30,667 nt of DNA from CAZQIC01 sp964593555 (GCA_964593555.1 CAZQIC010000048.1:1-30667); one strand, 5' to 3'; shown: positions 13,928-23,250, counted from the stretch's first letter. Notes: a model not told the origin generated them from the sequence alone. Translations and numbers: made by a program.

Positions 13928-16435
13928 ATGAAAACATTCTTCACTCTTGTTCTTTCAATAACACTTGGCATTTCATTTTCTCAACCTGTATCATTCTCAT
14001 CAAAAGGTGTTGGCGGTGGCGGTGCTTTGTTTGCACCAAGTATAAATCCGGGAAATACCAATGAATATTATATTGCCTGCGATATGACAGAACTTTTTCA
14101 TACTACTGATTTTGGAAAAAATTATTCGCAGGTAGATTTTAATGAATTTATCGGTGGACACAATTCAAAAGTTTGTTTTACCTCTACTCCTAACCTTCTT
14201 TATTCTATAAGCTATATTAATGATGTGGGTACGCCGGTAAAAAGTACCGACAATGGTGTTACCTGGAATATATTAGCAGCGAATCCAAATCCGAGCGATG
14301 ATGTTTATACCATTCATGTTGATTATAATAATCCCACCAGGATAATTATTTCTTATTTCAATGAAATATATTTTTCGAATAATGGCGGCACAGGTTTTAC
14401 TTTAATTCACAGCGCTTCTAATTCCGGTTCGGGAAACACAGTAGGAGGAGTTTTTTTTGATGGAGCAACCATTTATGTCGGTACAAACGATGGTGTTTTA
14501 CTTTCTACTACAACAGGAACTTCGTGGTCCACAGCAAATATTACTGGGATAACAGGATCGGAAAAAATATGGAGCTTCACAGCCGCTAAGGTCGGGGCCA
14601 CTACCCGATTCTTTTGTCTAACAGCTGATTCAAATGATATTTATGTTGGTTTACAAGGCTCGGATTATTGGGGATTTTATAAAGGAATTTACTCCTGTGA
14701 TTATGGAAGTACCAACTGGACAAGCAAAACAACAGGCATTACGGCGAATGATTACCCGATGTTCATTGATATGGCAGAGAATGATATCAATACGGTTTAT
14801 ATCGCTGGAAGTAATTCCAACACAGAGCCAATTGTAATGCAAACAACAAATGCAGGCGGCAACTGGACAAATACTTTTAAAACAACCACCAACCAAAATA
14901 TAATTACTGGTTGGAGCGGACAAGGCGGCGATCGCGGCTGGAGTTACGGAGAATGTCCTTTTGGTTTTGATGTTGCATCAAACAATTCTCAAGTTGTAAT
15001 TTTTGGCGATTTTGGTTTTTGTCATAAAACGAACAATGGCGGCACAAGCTGGCAGCAAGCATATGTGGATACAACAGATCAGCATCCTGCAAATGCTGCA
15101 ACACCTTCAGGACAGAGTTATAAAAGCATTGGTATAGAAAATACCACATGTTGGCAGGTGCATTGGAGCAATGTCAATAATATGTGGGCCTGCTTTTCAG
15201 ATATCAAGGGAATACGCAGTACCGACGCGGGAAATAGCTGGTCGTTTAATTATACAGGCAACTCAGCAAATTCAACTTACAGAGTGGCACAAGGAAATAA
15301 TGGAACATTATATGCGGGTACTTCCAATATTCATGACATGTATCAAAGCACTCGTTTGCAGGATGCAATACTGGATGGAAATGATGCAAACGGAAAAATA
15401 ATTTATTCTATCAACAACGGACAAACATGGCAAAACATTCACATATTTAATCACCCTGTATTCTGGATCGCGCTTGATCCTAATGATACTAATCGTGCTT
15501 ATGCGAGTATCATAGACTACAGCAGTGGATCAGGTATTGGAGGCGTTTACCGTTGCAACAATCTTTCAAGCCTAGCGGCATCAACATGGACATTATTACC
15601 CACTCCTGCAGGAACAGAAAAACATCCCGCGTCATTGGTCGTTTTGAATGACGGAAAATTAGTGGCCACTTATTCCGGAAGAAGAGACGGCAGCGGAGTT
15701 TTTACAGCAAGTTCTGGCGTATTTATTTATGATCCTGTCGGCAATTCATGGTCAGATGTTTCTGATGCAGGTATGCAATACTGGACAAAGGACATTGTTG
15801 TTGATCCTAATGATATAACCCAGAATACATGGTACGTGGGCGTTTTCAGCGGATGGGGCGGTGCGCCAAACGGATTGGGCGGCTTATATAAAACAACCAA
15901 TCGAGGTACCAACTGGTCAAAATTAACCGGCAGCACATTGGATAGAGTTACCTCTTGTACTTTTAACCCGAACAATGCGAATGAAATATTTATTACAACC
16001 GAAGCACAGGGTTTATGGAAAAGTTCAAATATCAATACTTCTACTCCAACATTTTCACCTGTCACAAGTTATCCTTTCCGTCAACCTGAGCGTGTATTTT
16101 TTAATCCTTATAATACCAATGAAATGTGGGTGACAAGTTTTGGTAACGGAATGAAAGTGGGATCAATGACAGGTACAAGTGGAATACAATTTATGGATGC
16201 AGAAAAATTGGTCACTGTTTATCCTAATCCATTTAATGATAAAATTTATTTTTTAAATTCAACAAGCGCTACTATTTCAACAGTAAATGTATTTGATATA
16301 CAAGGAAGATTACTTATTTCTATAAATGATCCTGGAAATTCTATTACCACAGAACAGCTATTGCCAGGTATATATGTTATGGAGATTATTTTACAAAATA
16401 ATTCGAGGATAACAGAGCGAATCATAAAGCAATAA
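13928..16435 (+). CDS. Secreted BNR/sialidase-type beta-propeller protein with T9SS domain
   Basis: 835 residues. Signal peptide about 1-19. The body is a series of BNR/Asp-box-like turns (S/T-x-D/N-x-G-x-x-W): STDNGVTW (106-113), then SNNGGTGF, TTNAGGNW, TNNGGTSW, STDAGNSW, INNGQTW and TNRGTNW, spread to about residue 660. This points to one or two seven-bladed propellers of the GH74/VPS10/sialidase superfold. The early VGGGG...FAPSINPGNTNEYYI stretch resembles the first blade of GH74 proteins, but I cannot place catalytic acids, so activity is not claimed. The last 75 residues (VYPNPFND to RIIKQ) form a T9SS type A sorting domain. Likely a surface or secreted glycan-binding or glycan-cleaving protein. 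Starts 20 bp after the palindromic repeat. Confidence 0.88.
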   Translation: MKTFFTLVLSITLGISFSQPVSFSSKGVGGGGALFAPSINPGNTNEYYIACDMTELFHTTDFGKNYSQVDFNEFIGGHNSKVCFTSTPNLLYSISYINDVGTPVKSTDNGVTWNILAANPNPSDDVYTIHVDYNNPTRIIISYFNEIYFSNNGGTGFTLIHSASNSGSGNTVGGVFFDGATIYVGTNDGVLLSTTTGTSWSTANITGITGSEKIWSFTAAKVGATTRFFCLTADSNDIYVGLQGSDYWGFYKGIYSCDYGSTNWTSKTTGITANDYPMFIDMAENDINTVYIAGSNSNTEPIVMQTTNAGGNWTNTFKTTTNQNIITGWSGQGGDRGWSYGECPFGFDVASNNSQVVIFGDFGFCHKTNNGGTSWQQAYVDTTDQHPANAATPSGQSYKSIGIENTTCWQVHWSNVNNMWACFSDIKGIRSTDAGNSWSFNYTGNSANSTYRVAQGNNGTLYAGTSNIHDMYQSTRLQDAILDGNDANGKIIYSINNGQTWQNIHIFNHPVFWIALDPNDTNRAYASIIDYSSGSGIGGVYRCNNLSSLAASTWTLLPTPAGTEKHPASLVVLNDGKLVATYSGRRDGSGVFTASSGVFIYDPVGNSWSDVSDAGMQYWTKDIVVDPNDITQNTWYVGVFSGWGGAPNGLGGLYKTTNRGTNWSKLTGSTLDRVTSCTFNPNNANEIFITTEAQGLWKSSNINTSTPTFSPVTSYPFRQPERVFFNPYNTNEMWVTSFGNGMKVGSMTGTSGIQFMDAEKLVTVYPNPFNDKIYFLNSTSATISTVNVFDIQGRLLISINDPGNSITTEQLLPGIYVMEIILQNNSRITERIIKQ

Positions 16436-16488
16436 TCTCCTCATCCGTCAGTTTGAGAAATCGGCTTGATTTTTGTGCTATTTGTTTT

Positions 16489-16911
16489 ATGAAAGCAATC
16501 AACGTACTTCTAATATCCACTTTGCTCCTCTTTGCTTCTTTCGTAAAACAAACCCAATGGACAAAAGATCAATTGATACAACCTGTCGATCTTGCAAAAA
16601 CATTGAATGATCCGAAAGCAATTCACCCTGTGATATTAAACATTGGCCCAATGGAACAGATCAAAACTGCCATAAAAGTTGGCGCAGCAAATACAGATGA
16701 GGGAATAAAAAAACTCCAGGCTGCATTGTCATCTGTTCCAAAAGAGCGAGAAGTTGTAGTTTATTGTGGCTGCTGTTCATCTGATAATTGTCCTAATATA
16801 AAACCCGCTTTCGACTTTATTAAACAATCGGGATACAAAAAGGTAAAAGTATTAGAGATACCTGTAGGGTTGGGTGAAGATTGGAGAGCCAAAGGTTATC
16901 CAATGGAATAG
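16489..16911 (+). CDS. Exported rhodanese-like protein with CGCC motif
   Basis: 140 residues from the ATG at 16489; a longer frame from 16453 adds 12 residues without a signal-like start, while MKAINVLLISTLLLFAS is a good signal peptide. The fold reads as rhodanese: a PVILNIGP strand (about 47-54) where a catalytic-site Asp/Arg pattern usually lies, and YCGCCSSDNCP (92-102) at the active loop, in place of the usual C-x4-R. Four cysteines (93, 95, 96, 101) in nine residues could bind a metal or persulfide (inference). The C-terminal GEDWRAKGYP is as in single rhodanese domains. Located 53 bp after the propeller gene. Confidence 0.82.
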   Translation: MKAINVLLISTLLLFASFVKQTQWTKDQLIQPVDLAKTLNDPKAIHPVILNIGPMEQIKTAIKVGAANTDEGIKKLQAALSSVPKEREVVVYCGCCSSDNCPNIKPAFDFIKQSGYKKVKVLEIPVGLGEDWRAKGYPME

Positions 16912-17101
16912 TGATCACCGCCATCTTAAAAATCAAAATTTTAATTTACTTACACCATCCCCAATAGCATTTGGCATTTCATATCTTGTTCTAACAAAAG
17001 AGATGAATACATACGGAATTATTTTGTCCAACCCATTTTATGCAACTCTATTGACAATTGAGAAAATAATAGAGAACCAATTAATAAAATAACTATAGAA
17101 T
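16912..17101. other. Spacer without a supported gene
   Basis: 190 bp. A 29-codon frame from the ATG at 17002 to a stop at 17090 exists but has no recognisable features. Nothing else stands out. Confidence 0.5.
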
Positions 17102-17557
17102 ATGGTAAAAGAATTATTAGTTACCAATGAAATAATCATGGATGCGAGCACAGAAAAAGCATGGGATGCATTGACCAATCCCGCACAGACAAAAAAATAT
17201 ATGTTTGGTTGTGAAACAGTATCAGACTGGAAACCGGGCAGCGAATTATTATGGAAAGGGAGTTGGGAAGGAAAAGAAATGGTTTTTGTAAAAGGGAACA
17301 TTGTACGTATTGAGCCCGGTAAATTTTTAGCGTACACGACTATTGACCCGAATTCAACCATGGAGGATGTACCTGAAAATTACCTTACAGTTACTTACGG
17401 TTTAAACAACGAAAATGGAAAAACAAAATTAACCGTAACACAAGGAGATTATAACGCGGTTGCAGAAGGCGAAAGAAGATACAAAGAAGCATACAATAAT
17501 GGCGAAGGATGGAATCCCATATTGGTTGAAATAAAAAAATTAGTGGAAAATAATTAA
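17102..17557 (+). CDS. SRPBCC / AHSA1-family protein
   Basis: 151 residues, cytoplasmic. The pattern is that of the AHSA1-like helix-grip fold: N-terminal strand NEIIMDASTEKAWDALTNP (about 9-27), then WKPGSELLWKG, a central KFLAYTT strand, LTVTYGL, TKLTVTQGD and a C-terminal helix. This family binds hydrophobic small ligands or acts as a co-chaperone; the ligand is not predictable. It stands alone 190 bp after the rhodanese gene and ends shortly before a repeat and a strong hairpin. Confidence 0.85.
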   Translation: MVKELLVTNEIIMDASTEKAWDALTNPAQTKKYMFGCETVSDWKPGSELLWKGSWEGKEMVFVKGNIVRIEPGKFLAYTTIDPNSTMEDVPENYLTVTYGLNNENGKTKLTVTQGDYNAVAEGERRYKEAYNNGEGWNPILVEIKKLVENN

Positions 17558-17569
17558 TCTCTATGCCTC

Positions 17570-17602
17570 ATTGCGAGTCCGACCTTTTTCGGACCACGCA
17601 AT
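17570..17602. repeat. Nested palindromic repeat, same type as 13830
   Basis: Outer ATTGCG (17570-17575) / CGCAAT (17597-17602); inner GTCCGA (17577-17582) / TCGGAC (17589-17594). Resembles the dispersed 'CATTGCGAG...CGCAATCC' intergenic repeat class. Confidence 0.65.
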
Positions 17603-17614
17603 CCATATATTAAC

Positions 17615-17649
17615 AGCACGAAGCCCGCTCAATGAGCGGGCTTCGTGCT
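17615..17649. terminator. Strong hairpin between convergent genes
   Basis: Perfect 16-bp stem AGCACGAAGCCCGCTC (17615-17630) / its complement (17634-17649), 3-nt loop AAT. It lies between convergent genes ending at 17557 and 17670. There is no long U-tract on either side, so it may work as a bidirectional terminator or an mRNA 3' barrier. Confidence 0.6.
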
Positions 17650-17669
17650 ACTAATATAAAAACCTAAAA

Positions 17670-18461
17670 CTATCCTACGGAACTTATATATTTATTTAAC
17701 TCATAAACACTGCTGCTGAAAGTGAACACATTATTTACTACGAAATAATTATTTTTATCAACCGTATATTTATAAGCACACTTCGCAAACTCCAGCTTAT
17801 TAGACTCAAAAGTCATAAGGTCTGCTAATTCAGATACCTGGAAAGCTGTTAAGTAATTACTTGCAATAGCTTGTTTCGCGATCAATAATTTGTTGCTATC
17901 GAAACTTGTATTGGCAACTGTAGTTTTCAGTGCACAAAAGGCATTATCGCTCATTACCAAGTATGCCGGACTACTTGGTACTTCACAAGCTGCACCATTG
18001 TATGAATACTTTTTTTCCTTTGCATATCCGTGTTTCTCATATCCCTTTCTATGACCGTTACCATATTGTTCATTTTCATAATTACCATAATAAGGCGTAG
18101 CGGGCTTACAACTAACCAACTGTACCACTTTGTAATCATTATAGCAGCCTATTTCCGCGAATACTTTTGAATCACCGGGAATATTTACCCAGCCATTATA
18201 AACCACTTTGGTAAAAGTTCCTCCTCTATAAGCCGGAATGTGTTTTACTACTTTCAAAAAGTGTCTTCCCGGATTTACATTTGTAATTGTAAATCTGTTA
18301 TCCTGAAATTGAAAATTGTTGTTGTCAAAACAAACAGAGAAAGCAGAGTTATCGAACATTCTTAAGTTCAATTCAGATGCATCATTCCATGCTTTCGCAG
18401 TATTTATATTTAGTAAAATAAAACCTATCAAAAGCAGATTTAATTTTGTTAACGTTTTCAT
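17670..18461 (-). CDS. Exported DUF4476 protein
   Basis: 263 residues. Signal peptide about 1-24 (ending TAKA). N-terminal beta-domain (about 28-115) with ITNVNPGRHFLKV, a PEGA-like 'makes-extension' pattern; a Tyr/Gly/Lys/His-rich linker (about 123-155); then a C-terminal DUF4476 domain (about 165-263) with NTSFDSNKLLIAKQAI, SNYLTAFQVSELADLM, FESNKLEFAKCAYKYTVD. DUF4476 is a helical domain of unknown role found mostly in Bacteroidota. Its convergent neighbour ends behind a strong hairpin. Unlike other genes here it has a full Shine-Dalgarno sequence. Confidence 0.88.
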   Translation of the reverse strand: MKTLTKLNLLLIGFILLNINTAKAWNDASELNLRMFDNSAFSVCFDNNNFQFQDNRFTITNVNPGRHFLKVVKHIPAYRGGTFTKVVYNGWVNIPGDSKVFAEIGCYNDYKVVQLVSCKPATPYYGNYENEQYGNGHRKGYEKHGYAKEKKYSYNGAACEVPSSPAYLVMSDNAFCALKTTVANTSFDSNKLLIAKQAIASNYLTAFQVSELADLMTFESNKLEFAKCAYKYTVDKNNYFVVNNVFTFSSSVYELNKYISSVG

Positions 18462-18469
18462 GTTTTGGT

Positions 18470-18475
18470 CCTCCT
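18470..18475 (-). promoter_or_regulatory. Strong Shine-Dalgarno AGGAGG
   Basis: AGGAGG lies 8 nt upstream of the ATG at 18459-18461. It supports this start, and is notable because the other starts in the window lack a clear SD. Confidence 0.75.
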
Positions 18476-18602
18476 ATATTTAGTTATACCACAGGATAAC
18501 CAATTTGCGTGCCAAAGTCATTAAAATCGATGTAGCCCTTTAGCAACGAGGGTTTTAAATACAAACGTTGACCTAAGCCCTATCCAGAACTTCTACCTAA
18601 GG

Positions 18603-18629
18603 GTCATACAGAGCCTGTCGAAGTATGAC
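18603..18629. repeat. Inverted repeat upstream of the VWA gene
   Basis: Perfect GTCATAC (18603-18609) / GTATGAC (18623-18629), with a 13-nt loop of 'agcctgtcgaa' type found in dispersed repeats, 36 bp before the VWA start. The rest of the 18476-18665 spacer shows no gene or clear promoter. Confidence 0.5.
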
Positions 18630-18665
18630 GCATCGTTCGTATATTCGTAGGTTATTTTACAAACC

Positions 18666-20729
18666 TTGAACTTTAGCATCATAACCGAGTACCCTTTATG
18701 GTTCATTATCTTCTGTTTGTTAACAGGGGTTTTATATTCCTATATATTATACCGGAAAGAAAAAAAGTTCGAAGAAGTATCAGCTTTTGTAAAATACCTG
18801 ATGGCAGGAGCAAGATTTATTGTTACAACCCTGCTCGCTTTTTTGTTGCTATCTCCTTTCATTAAAACATTGCAGCGTGAAGTTGAGAAACCCGTTATTG
18901 TAATTGCTACGGATAATTCTGAGTCCATACTTTTTAATAAAGATTCCGCTTATTATAAAAATGAATTTCCAAAAGCAATTCAATCTCTTGCTGAAAAACT
19001 TGGAGAAGATTTTACCATTCAATCGTATTCGTTCGGAGATCAGGTAAAAAACAATCCTGATTTTTCTTATACCCAAAAACAAACAGATCTTTCTTCGTTA
19101 TTTACCGAAATTGAAACACGGTTCAGCAACCGTAACCTTGGAGCGGTGATCTTGGCTTCTGACGGATTATACAATAAAGGCAGCAACCCCGTTTTTTCTT
19201 CTTCCGTATTAAAAGCTCCTGTTTATACTATCGCATTAGGTGACACCACAATTAAAAAAGATGTAATACTTACTGATGTGCGGCATAACAGTATGGCTTT
19301 TTTAGGAAACGATTTTCCTTTGCAGGCCGTTATCAATGTACATGAACTAACAGGCAGCAAAACAACATTGAACGTGAGCAAAACCGGCAAGAATCTTTTC
19401 TCGCAGACTATTGATATCAATAAAGAAAATTTTAACACAGAGATATTGGTCCATCTTACTGCTGATGCCATTGGCATTCAACATTATTCAATAACACTTA
19501 CAGAGGTGAAAGGCGAAAATACTATCATCAATAATAAACGTGATATATATATAAACGTACTTGATGCCAGGCAAAAGATCCTGATTCTGTCTAATGCTCC
19601 GCATCCGGATATAACCGCCATTAAACAAAGTATTTCCAACACACAAACCTATGAAGTTGAGGATGCCTTAACAAGTGAATTTACCGGCGTCTTAAAAAAA
19701 TACAACTTGGTTATCGCTCACAAATTTCAAGCTTCAAACAACAATATAATAACGGAGCTCGAAAAATTATCCATACCTACCCTGTTTATTGGAGGAAATA
19801 TACCTGAAGCGCAATCGGGTTTACGCATTTCGCTTTCGGCAAATAAGACCAATGAATCAGAAGCAGCATTACTAGAATCATTTAATTTGTTTACTGTAAG
19901 CGATGGACTAAGTGCTTACATTAAAAACTTCCCTGCCATTCAATGTCCCTTTGGAAATTATTCTACTTCCAACTCAATGCAGGTATTGCTTAACCAAAAA
20001 ATTGGTATGGTTACAACCAATAGTCCTTTAATGGCATTTAACCAAAAAGGCGACTGGAAAACAGGCATTATCGCAGGAGAAGGGATATGGCGTTGGAGAT
20101 TGCGTGATTATGCCGACAATAACAAACATGATCATTTTAATGAACTAATTCACAAAACCATTCAGTACCTCTCTGTAAAAGCCGATAGAAACTTTTTTCG
20201 CATCACCGGTAAAAATAATTTTATGGACAATGAAGCCGTTGAGCTTGATGCAGAAGTGTACAATGAAAGTTACGAATTGATCAATGACCCGGAAGTTAAT
20301 ATTACCATAACCAATACAGATACTAAAAAATTTCAATTCTCGTTTTACAAAACGGGCAATGCATACCGTTTGAATGCCGGTGCATTCCCTGCAGGAGAAT
20401 ACACTTATGAAGCACAGGTAAAGATTGGAGAGAAAATATATAAAAAGACAGGACAATTCAGCGTTAGTCCGGTAGTAATTGAATCTGTTAATACAGTTGC
20501 AGATCATAAATTATTATTTAACCTGTCTAAGAAAAACGGAGGTGAAATGGTGTACCCTGCTGATATAGAAAAATTAGCTGATACTATTTTAAAGCGGGAA
20601 GACATCAAAACAGTATCTTATACTCAGAAAAAACTGACGGATCTTATTCAATTTAAATGGCTTTTTATTCTGCTGCTTACATTGTTGAGCTTAGAATGGT
20701 TTTTACGTAAACGAAACGGAGCATATTGA
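18666..20729 (+). CDS. VWA-domain membrane protein (BatA-like), TTG start
   Basis: 687 residues. Two N-terminal membrane helices (about 10-28 and 51-66), then an extracytoplasmic von Willebrand A domain with MIDAS motif D-x-S-x-S as Asp83-Ser85-Ser87 (TDNSESI) and a later ASDGLY; a long beta-rich region containing a GATase-like part with WRWRLRDY near 474-481; and a final helix (about 662-680, FKWLFILLLTLLSLEWFL). Bacteroidota carry many such VWA proteins of unclear role, sometimes in aerotolerance-type clusters; no partners are seen here. A stop lies at 18648 in frame and no ATG precedes the first conserved helix, so TTG at 18666 is the best start. The next gene follows after 80 bp. Confidence 0.85.
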   Translation: MNFSIITEYPLWFIIFCLLTGVLYSYILYRKEKKFEEVSAFVKYLMAGARFIVTTLLAFLLLSPFIKTLQREVEKPVIVIATDNSESILFNKDSAYYKNEFPKAIQSLAEKLGEDFTIQSYSFGDQVKNNPDFSYTQKQTDLSSLFTEIETRFSNRNLGAVILASDGLYNKGSNPVFSSSVLKAPVYTIALGDTTIKKDVILTDVRHNSMAFLGNDFPLQAVINVHELTGSKTTLNVSKTGKNLFSQTIDINKENFNTEILVHLTADAIGIQHYSITLTEVKGENTIINNKRDIYINVLDARQKILILSNAPHPDITAIKQSISNTQTYEVEDALTSEFTGVLKKYNLVIAHKFQASNNNIITELEKLSIPTLFIGGNIPEAQSGLRISLSANKTNESEAALLESFNLFTVSDGLSAYIKNFPAIQCPFGNYSTSNSMQVLLNQKIGMVTTNSPLMAFNQKGDWKTGIIAGEGIWRWRLRDYADNNKHDHFNELIHKTIQYLSVKADRNFFRITGKNNFMDNEAVELDAEVYNESYELINDPEVNITITNTDTKKFQFSFYKTGNAYRLNAGAFPAGEYTYEAQVKIGEKIYKKTGQFSVSPVVIESVNTVADHKLLFNLSKKNGGEMVYPADIEKLADTILKREDIKTVSYTQKKLTDLIQFKWLFILLLTLLSLEWFLRKRNGAY

Positions 20730-20809
20730 AAAATGTTATCGGCTAAGGGTTATTCGTTGATACTAATAACTGACAACCAACAACAAATAACAAATAACTT
20801 ACAACTGAG

Positions 20810-21931
20810 ATGAACATATCCTTCCTATCCACATTCTATCCCTTCCGTGGAGGCATTGCTCAGTTTAATGCTTCTATGTATCGCGAATTTCAAAAAGAAC
20901 ATAGTGTTAAAGCATTCACATTCACGACACAATATCCCAACATATTATTTCCGGGCACCAGCCAATTCGTTGGCAAGGACGATAACAATGCAGATAAAGT
21001 TGACAGCATTCGCACGCTAAGTACGATCAACCCGCTTTCATACTTAAGCACGGTCAACAAAATAAAGCAGGCAAAACCTGATCTTCTTATCATGCGTTAT
21101 TGGATGCCATTTTTTGCGCCTTCGCTTGGGTACGTTGCAGGCAGGTTAAAAAATAAGTGTAAAATAATTTCAATTCTCGACAATGTCACTCCTCATGAGA
21201 AAAGATTAGGTGATAATACACTTACTAAATATTTTTTAAAGCAGATACATGGCTTTGTTGTCATGAGTGGGGTGGTTCAAAACGATCTGCTTGCATTAAA
21301 GCCGGATGCCAAATTTATTTTTCATCCGCATCCTCTATATAGTCACTTTGGAAAAAAAATCGATCCGATAGAAGCCAGAAAAAAATTAAATATCCCAACT
21401 GGCAAAAAAATAATTTTATTCTTTGGTTTTATAAGAGACTACAAAGGATTAGACCTGCTCATTAACGCAATGGAAAATGCAAACAATGATTACCATCTTG
21501 TAATTGCCGGAGAAGTGTATGGAGATTTTGAAAAATACCACCAGCTTATTCAAAGCAAACAGCTCGGTAATAAGATCACGCAGCACGTACGATATATTGC
21601 AGACAATGAAGTTCCTTTGTTTTTTTCTGCTGCAGATGTATGTATGCTGCCTTATAAATCTGCCACACAAAGCGGCATCACTTCCATATCTTATCATTTC
21701 GACCTGCCAATTATTGCAACTGATGTTGGAGGCTTAAAAGAAAGTATTGAACATGACAAAACGGGCCTCATTGTTCCGACACCGGATATTGACCTTATCA
21801 GAAAATCTATTGACGATTATTTTGTAAACAATAAAAAAGAAAAATTCGCAGGCAACATCCTGCAACTTAAAAAAGAACTATCCTGGTACCATCTCACCAA
21901 CTCCATTCTTGAGTTTAAAAAAGTATTATAA
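20810..21931 (+). CDS. GT4-family glycosyltransferase
   Basis: 373 residues, soluble GT-B fold. N-terminal STFYPFRGGIAQFN (7-20) is the usual glycine-rich start; the C-terminal half has ILFFGFIRDYKGLDLLI (nucleotide-sugar domain entry), ADVCMLPYKSATQSGITS, DLPIIATDVGGLKESI. The usual E-x7-E acidic motif is replaced by S-A-T-Q-S-G at the first position, as I recall for a Bacteroidota GT4 branch. Likely transfers a sugar to a lipid or polysaccharide precursor at the inner face of the membrane; donor and acceptor unknown. Follows the VWA gene and converges with the DUF3999 gene 41 bp away. Confidence 0.9.
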   Translation: MNISFLSTFYPFRGGIAQFNASMYREFQKEHSVKAFTFTTQYPNILFPGTSQFVGKDDNNADKVDSIRTLSTINPLSYLSTVNKIKQAKPDLLIMRYWMPFFAPSLGYVAGRLKNKCKIISILDNVTPHEKRLGDNTLTKYFLKQIHGFVVMSGVVQNDLLALKPDAKFIFHPHPLYSHFGKKIDPIEARKKLNIPTGKKIILFFGFIRDYKGLDLLINAMENANNDYHLVIAGEVYGDFEKYHQLIQSKQLGNKITQHVRYIADNEVPLFFSAADVCMLPYKSATQSGITSISYHFDLPIIATDVGGLKESIEHDKTGLIVPTPDIDLIRKSIDDYFVNNKKEKFAGNILQLKKELSWYHLTNSILEFKKVL

Positions 21932-21972
21932 TTAAAAGAGATCAACTATCAAGTTGTAAGCAAGCTGAAATT

Positions 21973-23250
21973 TTATTTCTTGCTATTAATTTCCCGGAGC
22001 ATTTTCAGAGACACAAATCCAAGCAGAAGTATAACCAGTATAATTACGGCCCACACCATCTTCTTATTCGTAAAAAAAGTATACGATTCTTGTTCCTGAG
22101 CATTTGATGCTGGTTGTTTCTTAATGTTTACAATATCCCCGGTATAAACCGTTGGGGTATTGGAGGGAATTTTATCCTGAAAATATTTAATATCATACTC
22201 AGCTGGAAGCATTTCCTTACTACCAAAACGAAGAGAATATTTTTTATCCTTTTGAAGTTGCGCAGTAATACAATTATTTAATTGATACGCCTTTACCGAT
22301 CTTATTTTAAGAGGTTGGTCGTCTTTATTTTCAATAATTATTTTCAATTCCGACATAGCATAATTCGAAAGATAAAAAGTATTATCAGTCGCTGAATTTA
22401 ACTCACCATTCAAAACCATTTTTTCATAAGGCTTTTGCACTGAGTCCTTTTCATTTTTGTAATACACAACCGATATTATATTTATTTGCCTCAAGTAGAA
22501 GATTGGACCATCAACAACTATTGCAATTTTGTCTGCATAAAAAGAACGATCAAACTTCACATCGATATAACTTCTTTTGTTTTTTAAACTGTCCTTCTGG
22601 GATATAATCGGGACTTTTATTTCAGTGTACTTCCCATTCTCCTCATAAGTATTATAATATCCTGCTTTAATAATATTGACCGGTCCATTTTTAGAGTCGT
22701 CAATTTCAAGCTTATAATATGTATAGTTACTGGTCGGAAAATCAATCAGCTTAATTTCAGTTGTTTCACTATTGTCATACATAGCCTGAAAAAAATAATT
22801 ATCCCTAATTACATACCAGGTACGATTGTCATCACTACCGCTTAGTTTAGCTTTTTTAGTAACATCAGAATTTTTTATAATCAAACTAATATTATCAATC
22901 CTGTTTTTTGAGGGGTTGTGTAAGATGAGATTTGTGCAGCATTTAGGCGTGTTCTTTTTCTCTACAATGGCATATTCTCTAAATAATGTTTTATAAGAAA
23001 TTGCGGTTTCCCTTTTACATAAATAAGGAACTTCCTTTTCCCCATTTTCGTAAATCCGAATATCCGATAAATCATTCTTTAGCCTTCCAGTAACTTCCGG
23101 TTTTAATAAAATATTATAATATCCATCACTCGGAACGGAATCAACAGGCGATTCCCACTCAAACAGCGATTGCGAATACAAAACACTTCCCGCAAGAAAA
23201 GTAAAAAAAAACAAAAAGGTATCCCTGAAATTACTTTGCTTCTTTGTCAT
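21973..23250 (-). CDS. DUF3999-like exported, membrane-anchored protein
   Basis: 425 residues. N-terminal signal (about 10-26), a beta-rich body with LFEWESPVDSVPSDGYYNILL (about 29-50), a Leu/Ile-rich 'DLSDIRIYENGEKEVPY' strand, discoidin-like pieces (TKKAKLSGSDDNRTWYVI) typical of F5/8-type carbohydrate modules, and a C-terminal helix (about 398-418) followed by a short basic tail. This fits DUF3999, the usual partner of DUF2339 in other bacteria. The start overlaps the end of the DUF2339 gene by 20 bp, so the two are translationally coupled. Role unknown; probably a periplasmic component held at the inner membrane. Confidence 0.8.
   Translation of the reverse strand: MTKKQSNFRDTFLFFFTFLAGSVLYSQSLFEWESPVDSVPSDGYYNILLKPEVTGRLKNDLSDIRIYENGEKEVPYLCKRETAISYKTLFREYAIVEKKNTPKCCTNLILHNPSKNRIDNISLIIKNSDVTKKAKLSGSDDNRTWYVIRDNYFFQAMYDNSETTEIKLIDFPTSNYTYYKLEIDDSKNGPVNIIKAGYYNTYEENGKYTEIKVPIISQKDSLKNKRSYIDVKFDRSFYADKIAIVVDGPIFYLRQINIISVVYYKNEKDSVQKPYEKMVLNGELNSATDNTFYLSNYAMSELKIIIENKDDQPLKIRSVKAYQLNNCITAQLQKDKKYSLRFGSKEMLPAEYDIKYFQDKIPSNTPTVYTGDIVNIKKQPASNAQEQESYTFFTNKKMVWAVIILVILLLGFVSLKMLREINSKK

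Noticed and set aside
14651..14923. Minus-strand frames inside the propeller gene and similar frames inside other large genes
   Set aside because: They are shadows of strongly supported genes, with compositions (Cys/His/Ile-rich) typical of antisense translation.
16874..17092. 72-codon frame between the rhodanese and SRPBCC genes
   Set aside because: It starts inside the rhodanese gene in another frame, has no recognisable features, and has no supporting start signal.
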